From NCBI RefSeq assembly GCF_947381555.1, contig NZ_CANCWQ010000001.1, positions 62,001 to 126,000 of the forward strand: DNA of 64,000 nucleotides. Direction: 5' to 3'. Origin of the DNA: Limosilactobacillus pulli (GTDB lineage Bacteria; Bacillota; Bacilli; Lactobacillales; Lactobacillaceae). How positions within the stretch are numbered: position 1 is the stretch's first letter; each line of letters opens with the position of its first letter. Below, in pieces: positions 22,993-32,192 of the stretch. Under the pieces are notes generated by a model. It was not told the DNA's origin. It searched no databases and saw only the letters and a list, made by a program, of their open reading frames with translations. The position numbers and the translations under genes were made by a program.

Positions 22993-25059
22993 TTATTGAT
23001 AGTCCTTAGAGTTCTTAACATCCTTCCAGAAAGCCTTAAAGATCTGTGAAGCCATCGTCAGGTTGGCCCCACCATCAGAATTGCTTGCCCCTGGAATAGC
23101 CAGGGCAACTACGACCTGTGGATTGTTAGATGGCGCATAACCGGCAAAACTAAGCGTAACCGTGCTGTTGTTCTTGTAGAACGTTTCGGCCGTACCAGTC
23201 TTACCTGAAATCGAAGGCGTATCACTGGCTAATTTCTTACCGGTAATGTAAGTGCTGGAACCATGAACCACGTCATAGAGACCTTCTTTGACAATCTTCC
23301 ATTCAGCAGCCGTTGCTGGAATCGTCCCCAGCACTTCTGGCTTGGTGGTGTATTCAATGGCCCCTAGCGAACCATCCTTGTTGGTCCCCCGCACCTGCTT
23401 GACGATATATGGTCGCATCCGATAGCCGCCATTGGCAATCGTTGACATGTACTGTGCCAATTGAATCGTTGTGTAGCCATCGTAGTTCCCGTATGAAAGG
23501 TCAAGTGCCGAACCGATGTTGGACTGTTTAGAAGGCCCCTCATAGCCGGTACTTTCACCTGGCAGGTCAATCCCTGTCTTAACGCCTAAGCCGAACATCT
23601 TGAAGTAGTAGCGCAGCTTGGTAAAGATCGATGGATCAAGGTCAATCGCGCCACCAGAGACATACTTCATGCCCCCTTCTTTCATGGCCAGCTGCATCAT
23701 GTAGGAGTTGGATGAAACTTCCAGAGCGGTAGCCGCATTCAAGGCAATGTTGGCACTACCAGTCTTGTTGAACCAAGAAGTCTTGGCACTGGTTCCGGCC
23801 AGCTTGATCGGCATATCAGTCAAGGTGTTGTTGCTTGGCGTAATGACACCGCTCATAAAGCCACCCATGATCATGGCCCCCTTAACAACCGAACCCATCG
23901 TAATTGGATGGTTGATCGCACCAATTTCATCGGTCGTCTGCTTGCCAGTCGTTGGATCCCGATCAATCCCAGCCATTGCGTAGATCTCACCGGTATTTGG
24001 ATTCATTACGACGGCATAGACCCCTGTTGAATAAGCGATCCCAGCTGACGAATAGTTCTTTTCCAGAATGCTTTGAACCTGCTTTTGGAACTTGGAATTG
24101 ATCGTCAAAACCAGGTTGTCACCCTTCTTGCCGGCATATTTTACCTTTTCTTTGGTCGTATTGCCAGTGGTTGCAACCTCAGTCTGCGACTTGGAACCAG
24201 CCAGCGTTGCCTGATAGAGTTTTTCCAGATAGCTTTGACCCACGTTGTCGTTTCTTGAGTAGCCTTGCGCCAGCATTGAGTTCAACTCGTCGCTTGGCAG
24301 CCCGGATGACAGCGTCCCAGTCAGTGTCTGAATCGCCTTGCCCTGTGGATAGTTTCGCGTCCAGGCCTTGCCGATCTTGACCCCTGGCATCTCGCTTAAG
24401 TGCTCACCGACTTCAGCTAATTCCTTAGCCGTGACGCCAGTTGACTTGATGTAGGTTGTCGAAAGCGAATAAGCCCCGCTCATGGCAGCATAGATGCGCG
24501 CTTTGTTTTGCTGCGGCTTGGTCAGCTTGTAGACTTCGGGATGCTTGTCTAAGTAGGCTAATGCCTTGTTATATTGACCGTTGCTGGTAACCTGACTGGA
24601 CAGGTGCAGTTTTTTGACAATTGCCTTTAGGTTGCGGCTGTCAGCCAGATAGTAGTCTTCTGCCTGGCGCTGCGTCAGCTTGGTCTTGGTACCAACATTG
24701 ACATAGTTACCCAGACGATTGGCAATCTTATACAGATCCGCACTGGTAACATCGGCGCCTTTGGTATAGGTAATTGCCTGGTGAACCTGATTGCCGACCA
24801 GCACCTTGCCAGATGAGTCATAGATCATCCCACGCTGAACGTTGTTGGTCTGCACGGTGGTATCCGAGCTTTTGACCTCAGCCTTAAAAGATGATCCATT
24901 CAGCACCTGCAGATAAAACAGGCGGGCAACCAAGGCCAGTAAAAGGAGCGCTACGATCCACAGCAAAAAGTTCAATCGCGATGGAATCACGGATTGCGCA
25001 GTTTTTTTGCCCTTCTTGCGTTGATCGAAGATGCCCTTAAAGCGATTTAAGAACTTCAA
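22993..25059 (-). CDS. Class B penicillin-binding protein (PBP2/PbpA-like transpeptidase)
   Basis: 688 aa membrane-anchored D,D-transpeptidase cross-linking peptidoglycan. Basic cytosolic N-terminus, one TM helix (about 29-51), dimerisation/pedestal domain with the RGMIYDSSGKVLVGN motif at about 76-90, then the transpeptidase domain with S390-V-V-K393, S449-S450-N451 and K620-T-G622. It resembles elongasome PBP2b/PBP2a rather than septal PBP2x, as no PASTA domains are present. Monocistronic and divergent from yfhO. Confidence 0.93.
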   Translation of the reverse strand: MKFLNRFKGIFDQRKKGKKTAQSVIPSRLNFLLWIVALLLLALVARLFYLQVLNGSSFKAEVKSSDTTVQTNNVQRGMIYDSSGKVLVGNQVHQAITYTKGADVTSADLYKIANRLGNYVNVGTKTKLTQRQAEDYYLADSRNLKAIVKKLHLSSQVTSNGQYNKALAYLDKHPEVYKLTKPQQNKARIYAAMSGAYSLSTTYIKSTGVTAKELAEVGEHLSEMPGVKIGKAWTRNYPQGKAIQTLTGTLSSGLPSDELNSMLAQGYSRNDNVGQSYLEKLYQATLAGSKSQTEVATTGNTTKEKVKYAGKKGDNLVLTINSKFQKQVQSILEKNYSSAGIAYSTGVYAVVMNPNTGEIYAMAGIDRDPTTGKQTTDEIGAINHPITMGSVVKGAMIMGGFMSGVITPSNNTLTDMPIKLAGTSAKTSWFNKTGSANIALNAATALEVSSNSYMMQLAMKEGGMKYVSGGAIDLDPSIFTKLRYYFKMFGLGVKTGIDLPGESTGYEGPSKQSNIGSALDLSYGNYDGYTTIQLAQYMSTIANGGYRMRPYIVKQVRGTNKDGSLGAIEYTTKPEVLGTIPATAAEWKIVKEGLYDVVHGSSTYITGKKLASDTPSISGKTGTAETFYKNNSTVTLSFAGYAPSNNPQVVVALAIPGASNSDGGANLTMASQIFKAFWKDVKNSKDYQ

Positions 25060-25292
25060 TTTCGATATCTCCTTAGACAGAATAAGTCTATTTTAACAAA
25101 TTTTTCGCGACTCGACAGAATCAAGCCACAAGATTGTCCTCAAGACTTTAACTATACTCTTTTATTTGCAAGATTAAACCTATTATGAGATGATTTAACG
25201 AATTTTAAGCAAGGAAACCACGAAGTTTTCACACTTTATGGCTATAATAAAACCCGTAATTTTCATACTTTATGATAAGGATCTGTTTTAAT

Positions 25293-27923
25293 ATGACACA
25301 TACCGTTCGTCAGCGCCGTTTGGTTTTGCTGATCAGTTTCTTGCTGCCTGTCTTGATTATGGGCGGCTACTTTGCCTATCGCGGCATGGCACCATTTGGC
25401 AGCAGTACTGTCCTGACTGTAGATCTTGGTCAGCAGTACGTTGATTTTTTTGCCTATCTGCGCTCATCGCTTCTGCATCATCCCAGCAGTCTGCTCTATT
25501 CATTTAGCAAGGGACTGGGCGGTGAGATGTGGGGGACCAATGCATATTATCTTTGGAGTCCACTGAATCTATTGCTGCTCTTTTTCCCAGCCCAGCACCT
25601 GTCGAGCGGCATCACCATCATGACCCTTTTAAAATATGGTCTAGCCGGACTTTCGATGGCTTGGGTACTTGACAAAGAAAAGCTTCAGCAAGGTCCGCGC
25701 ATCTGGATCTTTTCAACGCCATATGCCTTAATGGGCTGGATGGTGGCTAATCAGTTCAACCTACTGTGGCTGGACGTTTTGTTCCTGTTACCAATGATCA
25801 TCTATGGCGAACGCAAGCTGCTGAAAGGTCAGAGTCCCTGGACCTACACGCTATGGCTAGCAGCTGCTTTGATCGACAACTACTATATGGCCTGGATGGT
25901 GGCCATCTTTACCGTTTTATTTGGAATCTGGATGATCGCCAGTGAAAAGACCACCTGGCAGTGGCACTGGCACAATGTCGGCTATACCATGGGACGCTAT
26001 TTAGGCAGTTCCATGATCGCTGGAGCCATCAGTGCATTTGTGCTTTTGCCAACTGCCTATGCCTTAACTCAGAGTAAGGGTACTTATACAACCACGTCAT
26101 GGAACTGGAAACTCGAGTACAATCCATTGAAGATGCTGGCTAAGCTGGTGCCGGGATCATTTAATTTCAACCAGATGCCAAGTGGTCAGCCTAATATCTA
26201 TGTCGGCATGCTGATCATGATTGGTGCCGTGCTTTACTTTTTCAACCGGCGCGAAAAAATTGGCGGTCGCTTGGTTGCTGGCCTGATTACCTTGTTTTTG
26301 CTGGCTTCTTTTTGTATCGAGGCATTGGATTTATTCTGGCATGGCGGTCAGTTTCCGGTCTGGTACCCCTACCGTTTTTCCTACCTGTTTTCTTTTTGGT
26401 GCATCTGGCTGGCTGCGCGAACATTGCAGCCCGACTTTCGCATCAAGTGGCCAGCCGCGCTTGGCTTAATGGCTTTGGTCGGCAGCATTTTTGCCTACCT
26501 GATGCTCAAGCAGGTCAGTCATCTTTCATACATCAATCGTAATCAATTGCTGATTGGGCTGGGGTTTGCACTGGTTGCCATTTTGGCGCTTTTAATTCCG
26601 CGCCGGGGCAATCAAAGACTCTATGACCTGCTTTTGATTTTACTGGCAGTCTGTGATGTCAGCACCAGTGCATTTACGTCTTTAAACAATATCTCTTATG
26701 TCTCGCAAGCTGAGTTTGGCAACTATACCAAAGAATTGGACAAAGCCGTTACCAAGCTCAAATCTTTAGACAGTGGCCTTTATCGCACTGGCAAGACCTT
26801 TATGCGGACCAAAGACGATCCATTCCAAGCCGATTTCAACAGCGGTGATCACTTTGGCTCGACGCTGGAACCCGCTCAGCCGGCTTTCATGGGTGCAATC
26901 GGTCAGCCGGATGGTGATGGCTTTATTACCTATACGGACGGCACGCAGGTTACCGATTCGCTGTTGGGCTTCAAGTACTTCTTACAAGAGCGTCATGCTG
27001 GCCAACAAAATGGCAATACCGTTTTACCTCAGACCAGCCTCAGACCTGATCTCAAGCAGCAAAAAACGGTAGCCAAGACTTCGATGGTCAACATCAAGTC
27101 CAATCAAAATGCCTTGCCAATCGCATTTGGGGCCAGCAGCCAAGTACTGAATCTGACGCATAATACGTTAGATCCCCTGTCCTATCAGTCACAGATTTTT
27201 CAGTCACTGGCTGGCCGCAATATCAACCAGTCATTGTTCCAGGTGCAAAACTTTAACCATGTGACGTTTGGCAACGTTCAATCAGCCGTGCAGATTACCG
27301 GTACGACCTTCAAAAAGCGCAACCTCATGACTCCGGCAAGCATTGAGCTTGAGTTTACACCAACAACCAACAATTCTTATTATCTGACGCTTGGTGCCAA
27401 CGTCAAAAACAATGCCACGATTACGATCAACGGCAAAGCTTTAACCCAATATGACACTTATCGTAATACGGTAACGGTCAACGTGGCTAACCATGCTAAA
27501 GGCAAGACCATCAAGATCATCTTCAGCTTAAAGAACTCAACTTTGTGGATGCAAAACGTCAGTCTCTACATGCTTAACCAAAAAGCTTTCAATGCCAGTC
27601 TCAAGACCTTAAAGCAGTCGCCATTAAAGGTCACCAGCTATGGATCCAACCGCATCAAGGGGACGATCAATCTTAAGCATGGTCATGATCTTTTGATGAC
27701 CACCATTCCTTATGACAAGGGTTGGCACGTTAAGGTTGATGGCAAAACGGTCACGCCTAAAAAAGCTTTGAGTACCTTCATGGCCATCTCAATGTCTGCT
27801 GGCAAGCATACGGTCTCGATGTATTACATTCCACCGTACTTGATCTTAGGTACGGCGATCACGCTGATCAGTCTTGGCGCCAGTCTCTGGTGGATCAGAT
27901 CTGGCACTCGACGCAGACAGTAA
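25293..27923 (+). CDS. yfhO: YfhO family polytopic membrane protein
   Basis: 876 aa. About 12 to 13 hydrophobic segments in the first 430 residues with the family's early TVDLGQQYVDFFAYLR loop, then a long extracellular domain (about 440-850) and a final TM helix (about 850-870). YfhO proteins are GT-C-like and have been linked to glycosylation of teichoic acids in Bacillus and Listeria. ATG 25293 follows AAGGAT; a TATAAT -10 is at 25243-25248. Monocistronic with a strong terminator. Confidence 0.9.
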   Translation: MTHTVRQRRLVLLISFLLPVLIMGGYFAYRGMAPFGSSTVLTVDLGQQYVDFFAYLRSSLLHHPSSLLYSFSKGLGGEMWGTNAYYLWSPLNLLLLFFPAQHLSSGITIMTLLKYGLAGLSMAWVLDKEKLQQGPRIWIFSTPYALMGWMVANQFNLLWLDVLFLLPMIIYGERKLLKGQSPWTYTLWLAAALIDNYYMAWMVAIFTVLFGIWMIASEKTTWQWHWHNVGYTMGRYLGSSMIAGAISAFVLLPTAYALTQSKGTYTTTSWNWKLEYNPLKMLAKLVPGSFNFNQMPSGQPNIYVGMLIMIGAVLYFFNRREKIGGRLVAGLITLFLLASFCIEALDLFWHGGQFPVWYPYRFSYLFSFWCIWLAARTLQPDFRIKWPAALGLMALVGSIFAYLMLKQVSHLSYINRNQLLIGLGFALVAILALLIPRRGNQRLYDLLLILLAVCDVSTSAFTSLNNISYVSQAEFGNYTKELDKAVTKLKSLDSGLYRTGKTFMRTKDDPFQADFNSGDHFGSTLEPAQPAFMGAIGQPDGDGFITYTDGTQVTDSLLGFKYFLQERHAGQQNGNTVLPQTSLRPDLKQQKTVAKTSMVNIKSNQNALPIAFGASSQVLNLTHNTLDPLSYQSQIFQSLAGRNINQSLFQVQNFNHVTFGNVQSAVQITGTTFKKRNLMTPASIELEFTPTTNNSYYLTLGANVKNNATITINGKALTQYDTYRNTVTVNVANHAKGKTIKIIFSLKNSTLWMQNVSLYMLNQKAFNASLKTLKQSPLKVTSYGSNRIKGTINLKHGHDLLMTTIPYDKGWHVKVDGKTVTPKKALSTFMAISMSAGKHTVSMYYIPPYLILGTAITLISLGASLWWIRSGTRRRQ

Positions 27924-27960
27924 AATTTATTTGATTACTATATAAAACGACTTTAATAAT

Positions 27961-28042
27961 AAAAATGGCCGAAGATCAGCGTTTAAGTCACGCAATCTTC
28001 AGCCATTTTTTGTTTTGAGACTTTATTCCCAGCCTCTTTTTT
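27961..28042. terminator. yfhO terminator fused to a partial palindromic repeat (copy D)
   Basis: AAAAATGGC(C)GAAGAT pairs with ATCTTC(A)GCCATTTTTT (27961-28012). The following segment TTTTGAGACTTTATTCCCAG... is nearly identical to the right arm of copy C (19424-19450), but no left arm is present, so this is a truncated copy. It separates convergent yfhO and the copper ATPase. Confidence 0.85.
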
Positions 28043-29956
28043 TCATTCGTCAATTTTAGCAACGTTTAACAGCAATGAGCTGGCAACCACCGAAGCTGAG
28101 CTAAAGGCCATTGCCAACCCCGCCAAGGCAGGACTGAGCTCAATTCCCCAATGCGCGAAAACACCGGCCGCGATTGGAATACCGATCAGATTGTAGATCA
28201 AAGCCCAAAACATATTCAACTTGATGCGGGCAAAGGTCTTTTTAGCTATTGAAAGTGCCCTAACGACATCTTTAAGACTGTTCTTGATTAAAACAATGCC
28301 GCCCGTCTCAATTGCCACATCGGTTCCCGAGCCCATCGCAATGCCGACATCCGCAGTCGCTAATGCCGGTGCGTCATTGATCCCATCACCGACAAAGGCT
28401 GTTACACCTTGATTTTGCAGATTTTTGACTCGTTGTGCCTTATCGCCTGGCATAACCGAGGCAATTACCTCATCGATGCCAACCTGCTTGGCAATTGCTT
28501 GGGCCGCCTGCTCATTGTCACCGGTAATCATAACCGTGTGATAGCCTTGCTGCTTAAGCTTTTCAATCGCAGCCTTGGCAGATGGCTTAGGGACGTCTTG
28601 AATTGCAATCAAGCCGATTACTTTGCCTGCTTGGCCGATTGCTGCTACCGTCTTGCCATCTGACTGCAGCTGATTCATTTTGACTTGCAGTGTTTTAGCA
28701 ATTGGCTGGCTGGCCAGATCCGGTTTGCCGACAAAAACGGTTTGACCATTGATTATGCCAGTGACGCCTTGGCCTGTTAGATTCTTAAAATCAGTAACAG
28801 TAGGCAGCGTAAGCTTTTGATCCTGCGCCTTTTTAACAATGGCACCAGCCAAGGGATGCTCAGACAATGATTCCAAACCGGCTGCCAGTGTTAAGGCTTG
28901 TTCTTGCTCCCCGATCACATCGGTAACAACTGGCTGTCCCAGCGTAATCGTCCCGGTTTTGTCAAAGGCCACGTTTTTAATATGGCTGGCAGTTTCCAAA
29001 ACCTCGCCATTCTTGATCAAAATTCCCAGCTTGGCAGCACGTCCGGTACCAACCATCAAGGCAGTTGGCGTGGCAATTCCTAAAGCACACGGACAGGCAA
29101 TCACGATTGTCGAAACGGCAAAAGTCAGTGCCTTGGCTAATTCAGCATCCAAAAAGACGTACCAGACGGCAAAAACGGCAATTGCAATCATCAAGACCAC
29201 TGGAACGAAAACATCAGCAATCCGATCCGCCAGTTTTTGTATCGGCGCATGGCTGGACTGAGCATGCTTGACGATCTCAACGATTTGAGCCAGCATGGTA
29301 TCCTTGCCAACTTTTTCGGCGGTATATTCCAGCATCCCCGTTTGATTGAGGGTACCACCGATCACTGCATCGCCGGCCTGCTTTTCAATCGGCATGCTCT
29401 CACCGGTAATCATTGACTCGTTGACCGTTGAATGACCAGCAACTACCTTGCCGTCGGTAGCAATTTTTTCACCAGGACGTACCAGCAGGCGATCACCGAT
29501 TTTAACGTCTTCAATCGGAACTTCTTTGGTTTGGCCATCTTTAATCAGCGTGGCGTTTTTAACCTGCAGCTGCAGCAGTCTGGTTGTTGACTGTGAGGCT
29601 TGCGTGCGCATCTTGTCTTCCAGGTACTGCCCAAGCAAAACGAAGACAATGATGTAAGCGGCACTTTCAAAAAATACGCCTTGATGATGCAATAGCGCGT
29701 AGATACTGTACAGATATGCCGTCATGGTTCCAACGGCAACCAACGTGTCCATGTTGGCATGGTGATGCAAAAATGCTGCCCAGGCACTCTGAACAAATGC
29801 ACGGCCTGAGATCAGCATGATCAACGTTGTCAAAATCAATGCCACCCAGTCACCGTTTGGGATCATTGGCCAATTAAAAAACATAGCCAGCATGTCATAT
29901 AACATCGGCAATGCCAGCATCAAAGCCAGCCAAAAACGCTTTTTGATGCTCATCAT
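28043..29956 (-). CDS. copA: Copper-type P1B ATPase
   Basis: 637 aa heavy-metal-transporting ATPase. No N-terminal HMA domain; a His-containing loop HHHANMD lies at 64-70. TGES actuator 184-187; CPC metal site C288-P-C290; phosphorylated D332 in DKTG; GDGINDAPAL near the C-terminus; MMNF-type ends are absent. CPC and the co-encoded cupredoxin point to copper export. It overlaps the cupredoxin gene by 4 bp (ATGA). Silver/copper CopB-like naming is possible. Confidence 0.92.
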   Translation of the reverse strand: MMSIKKRFWLALMLALPMLYDMLAMFFNWPMIPNGDWVALILTTLIMLISGRAFVQSAWAAFLHHHANMDTLVAVGTMTAYLYSIYALLHHQGVFFESAAYIIVFVLLGQYLEDKMRTQASQSTTRLLQLQVKNATLIKDGQTKEVPIEDVKIGDRLLVRPGEKIATDGKVVAGHSTVNESMITGESMPIEKQAGDAVIGGTLNQTGMLEYTAEKVGKDTMLAQIVEIVKHAQSSHAPIQKLADRIADVFVPVVLMIAIAVFAVWYVFLDAELAKALTFAVSTIVIACPCALGIATPTALMVGTGRAAKLGILIKNGEVLETASHIKNVAFDKTGTITLGQPVVTDVIGEQEQALTLAAGLESLSEHPLAGAIVKKAQDQKLTLPTVTDFKNLTGQGVTGIINGQTVFVGKPDLASQPIAKTLQVKMNQLQSDGKTVAAIGQAGKVIGLIAIQDVPKPSAKAAIEKLKQQGYHTVMITGDNEQAAQAIAKQVGIDEVIASVMPGDKAQRVKNLQNQGVTAFVGDGINDAPALATADVGIAMGSGTDVAIETGGIVLIKNSLKDVVRALSIAKKTFARIKLNMFWALIYNLIGIPIAAGVFAHWGIELSPALAGLAMAFSSASVVASSLLLNVAKIDE

Positions 29957-30330
29957 TTTACGATCACCTTACCATGAAACATATTCATCCCACAGGCAAA
30001 CTCATACTCGCCAGCCTTGCTGGTATCAACTTTAATCTGATGCAGCTGATTTTGTGGCAGTTTTTCGTTGATTCCCATATCTGGAAAGACGACCCGTTCC
30101 AAGCAAGATGAAGGATCCTTGCGATAAAAATCCAGTTCTGCCGGTACGCCTTTTTTTAAGACAATCGTACTTGGCGAATAACCACCATTAACTTCTACTT
30201 TTACCTTCTGATCCTGGCTGTCGGCACTAACGTCAGCCGCAACGGCCTTTTCTTGATGACGGCCAAAGAACCACCAGATAATTGCAGCAATTAATAATAC
30301 AGCAATCAATAAAACTAAGACTTTAATCAT
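29953..30330 (-). CDS. Membrane-anchored cupredoxin-domain protein
   Basis: 125 aa. N-terminal TM/signal-anchor (about 2-22), a short spacer, then a cupredoxin-like beta domain (about 45-125). Potential copper ligands are Cys in PSSCLERVVF and the C-terminal FACGMNMFHG cluster (Cys, Met, Met, His). ATG 30330 follows GGAGG; the upstream in-frame extension runs across the promoter. It is first gene of a two-gene unit with the copper ATPase and probably passes copper on the outer membrane face (inference). Confidence 0.85.
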   Translation of the reverse strand: MIKVLVLLIAVLLIAAIIWWFFGRHQEKAVAADVSADSQDQKVKVEVNGGYSPSTIVLKKGVPAELDFYRKDPSSCLERVVFPDMGINEKLPQNQLHQIKVDTSKAGEYEFACGMNMFHGKVIVK

Positions 30331-30350
30331 TATTCCATCCTCCTTTTGTT

Positions 30351-30403
30351 TACGATTGTAATCTTTAACAGTGATCATTTTGAACTTTATAATTACATTT
30401 GTC
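30351..30403 (-). promoter_or_regulatory. Copper operon promoter region with two cop-box-like sites
   Basis: TACGATTGTA (30351-30360) and TACATTTGTC (30394-30403) each match the CopY-binding consensus TACANNTGTA at 9 of 10 positions. Their centres are 43 bp apart. A minus-strand -35 TTGACA overlaps the distal box. No copY gene is in the window. Confidence 0.5.
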
Positions 30404-30421
30404 AACACAGACGTAATAAAA

Positions 30422-30458
30422 AAATTCCCCACTTCGCTTTTGAAGCGGGGAATTTTTG
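30422..30458. terminator. greA terminator
   Basis: AAATTCCCC...GGGGAATTT inverted repeat flanked by A- and T-tracts, just after the greA stop on the minus strand; the symmetry allows action in both directions. Confidence 0.9.
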
Positions 30459-30463
30459 GAAGC

Positions 30464-30940
30464 TTACTTAACTTCCAAAATCTTGACCTTCATCGTGCCA
30501 TTTGGAATCTCAATTTCAACTTCTTCGCCAACCTTGTGACCAATCAAGCCCTTAGCCATTGGCGATTCGTTTGAGATCTTGCCGTTCAGCGGGTCAGATT
30601 CGGATTCACCAACGATTTGGTAGGTTTCCGGTTCTTCGTCCGGCAGTTCTTTAAACGTTACCTGACGACCCATTGATACCTCGTCAGCAGCCACGTCATT
30701 GTTGTCGATGATCACCGAGTACTGCAGCATGTGTTCGATCTGTGAGATCCGGCTTTCAACAAATGACTGCTCGTCTTTGGCTGACTCGTATTCGGAGTTT
30801 TCCGAAAGGTCACCATAGCTGCGGGCAATCTTGATTCGTTTGATTACTTCTGGGCGCCGTACCAGACGCAGGTTTTCCAGTTCTTCTTCCAGTTTTTGCT
30901 TACCTTCAGCCGTCATTGGGTAGCTTTTTTCTTCAGCCAT
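30464..30940 (-). CDS. greA: Transcription elongation factor GreA
   Basis: 158 aa. Rescues backtracked RNA polymerase by stimulating transcript cleavage through its secondary channel. The N-terminal coiled coil with the tip SYGDLSENSEYESAKDEQ (about 47-64) carries the acidic D/E pair; the C-terminal FKBP-like domain ends GTMKVKILEV. Canonical length. Follows udk and the MltG fragment in the conserved order mltG-udk-greA. Confidence 0.97.
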   Translation of the reverse strand: MAEEKSYPMTAEGKQKLEEELENLRLVRRPEVIKRIKIARSYGDLSENSEYESAKDEQSFVESRISQIEHMLQYSVIIDNNDVAADEVSMGRQVTFKELPDEEPETYQIVGESESDPLNGKISNESPMAKGLIGHKVGEEVEIEIPNGTMKVKILEVK

Positions 30941-31036
30941 TTCAATAACTCCTTTGATTTTTATTTAGAAATGATTTTAAATTTCGTCTTTTGCAACGTT
31001 AACATGCTAAACATTAATTGTAAACCATCATTAATG

Positions 31037-31690
31037 TTACTTTAGTTCAGTATGACCGCGCTTGACCAAAATGTCGCGAACCTTAGTCGATAAAAGATCA
31101 ATTGCGACCTGGTTTTCACCACCCTCTGGTACGATCAAATCAGCGTAGCGCTTGGTTGGTTCGATAAATTGGTGATACATTGGCTTAACCGTTGCCAGAT
31201 ATTGACCAATGATCGAATCCAAAGACCGACCCCGCTCTTCCATATCACGCTGAATACGGCGAATGATGCGAATGTCATCATCAGTATCAACATACACCTT
31301 GATATCCATCAGATTACGGAGGCGCTCGTCATCCAGGATCAAAATGCCTTCCAGAATAATTACGTCTTGTGGTTCCACATGCACGGTCTCCTTAGCCCGC
31401 GTGTAGGCCTTATAGTCATAAACCGGCATTTCAATGGCTTGATTATGCCGTAATTGGTCCAGCTGCTCAACCAACAGATCCGTGTCAAAAGCCAGGGGAT
31501 GATCATAGTTAACGGCCTTACGCTGCTCCATGGTCATGTCGGCCTGGTCGTTGTAGTAGGTATCTTGAGTAATAATCTGAATGGACTGGCCATGCAGCTG
31601 ATTGTAGATGGCACGGCTGACCGTGGTTTTACCACTGCCGGAGCCGCCCGTTACGCCAATAATGATTGGACGTTTGTCATCATTGTTCAC
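31037..31690 (-). CDS. udk: Uridine kinase
   Basis: 217 aa pyrimidine salvage enzyme phosphorylating uridine and cytidine. P-loop GGSGSGKT at 15-22, NYDHPLAFD substrate loop, YDYKAYTR and the IIRRIQRDMEERGR lid. The start is GTG 31690, nine bases after AAGGAG. Sits between greA and the MltG fragment. Confidence 0.96.
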   Translation of the reverse strand: MNNDDKRPIIIGVTGGSGSGKTTVSRAIYNQLHGQSIQIITQDTYYNDQADMTMEQRKAVNYDHPLAFDTDLLVEQLDQLRHNQAIEMPVYDYKAYTRAKETVHVEPQDVIILEGILILDDERLRNLMDIKVYVDTDDDIRIIRRIQRDMEERGRSLDSIIGQYLATVKPMYHQFIEPTKRYADLIVPEGGENQVAIDLLSTKVRDILVKRGHTELK

Positions 31691-31756
31691 GCTAAATTTC
31701 TCCTTTATTTGTCAATACAAAATTTAGTATAGCGCAGCCAGATAGCAGCGACAAGG

Positions 31757-32125
31757 TTATTCACTGGTATTTGTCATTGCGGTCGGTTTTTGCTGCAGCT
31801 TTTCTACAATCTGAGGCGTTGACTGACTCCGTTTCAGATAAAAGCGCCCGGCCTTAATTCCCTGCGTCTTGTGCGTTTGCAAATAATAATCGAACACATA
31901 GGCATTGCGTACCAGTCTTTGTTTTTTTAGCAAGGACCCGGTCTGTTTATCGGTCGTACCCTTTGGAATCACCATCACACGTTTGGTTTGATCACTAGTA
32001 TCAACTGGCAGCAGCTCATGATTAAACCAGCCATGAATCACTAATCCGCCAATGATTAAAATAGCAATTACAATTATGGTGACGATGTTTTGGCGCCGCA
32101 GCTGTTGTTTGGTAAAATGGGGCAT
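31757..32125 (-). CDS. MltG/YceG-like protein lacking the catalytic domain
   Basis: 122 aa. One TM helix (about 13-35), then a LysM-like YceG subdomain (about 50-110: VMVIPKGTTDKQTGSLL, YVFDYYLQTH, GIKAGRFYL). It ends after NTSE with a clean stop. Full endolytic transglycosylase MltG is about 350-400 aa, with a catalytic Glu in the C-terminal domain that is absent here and not found in other frames downstream. The position upstream of udk is where mltG normally lies. ATG 32125 follows AGAGGA. Either a decayed gene or a reduced regulator-like form. Confidence 0.75.
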   Translation of the reverse strand: MPHFTKQQLRRQNIVTIIVIAILIIGGLVIHGWFNHELLPVDTSDQTKRVMVIPKGTTDKQTGSLLKKQRLVRNAYVFDYYLQTHKTQGIKAGRFYLKRSQSTPQIVEKLQQKPTAMTNTSE

Positions 32126-32192
32126 TTTTAATTCCTCTGACAAAATGACAAAAAGGGACCGCCAGTTTTGACGTTCCCTAATCAGTCATAAA

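Noticed and set aside
27961..28042. Complete mobile palindromic element after yfhO
   Set aside because: Only the right arm matches the other copies; the preceding hairpin is unrelated in sequence and serves as an ordinary terminator.
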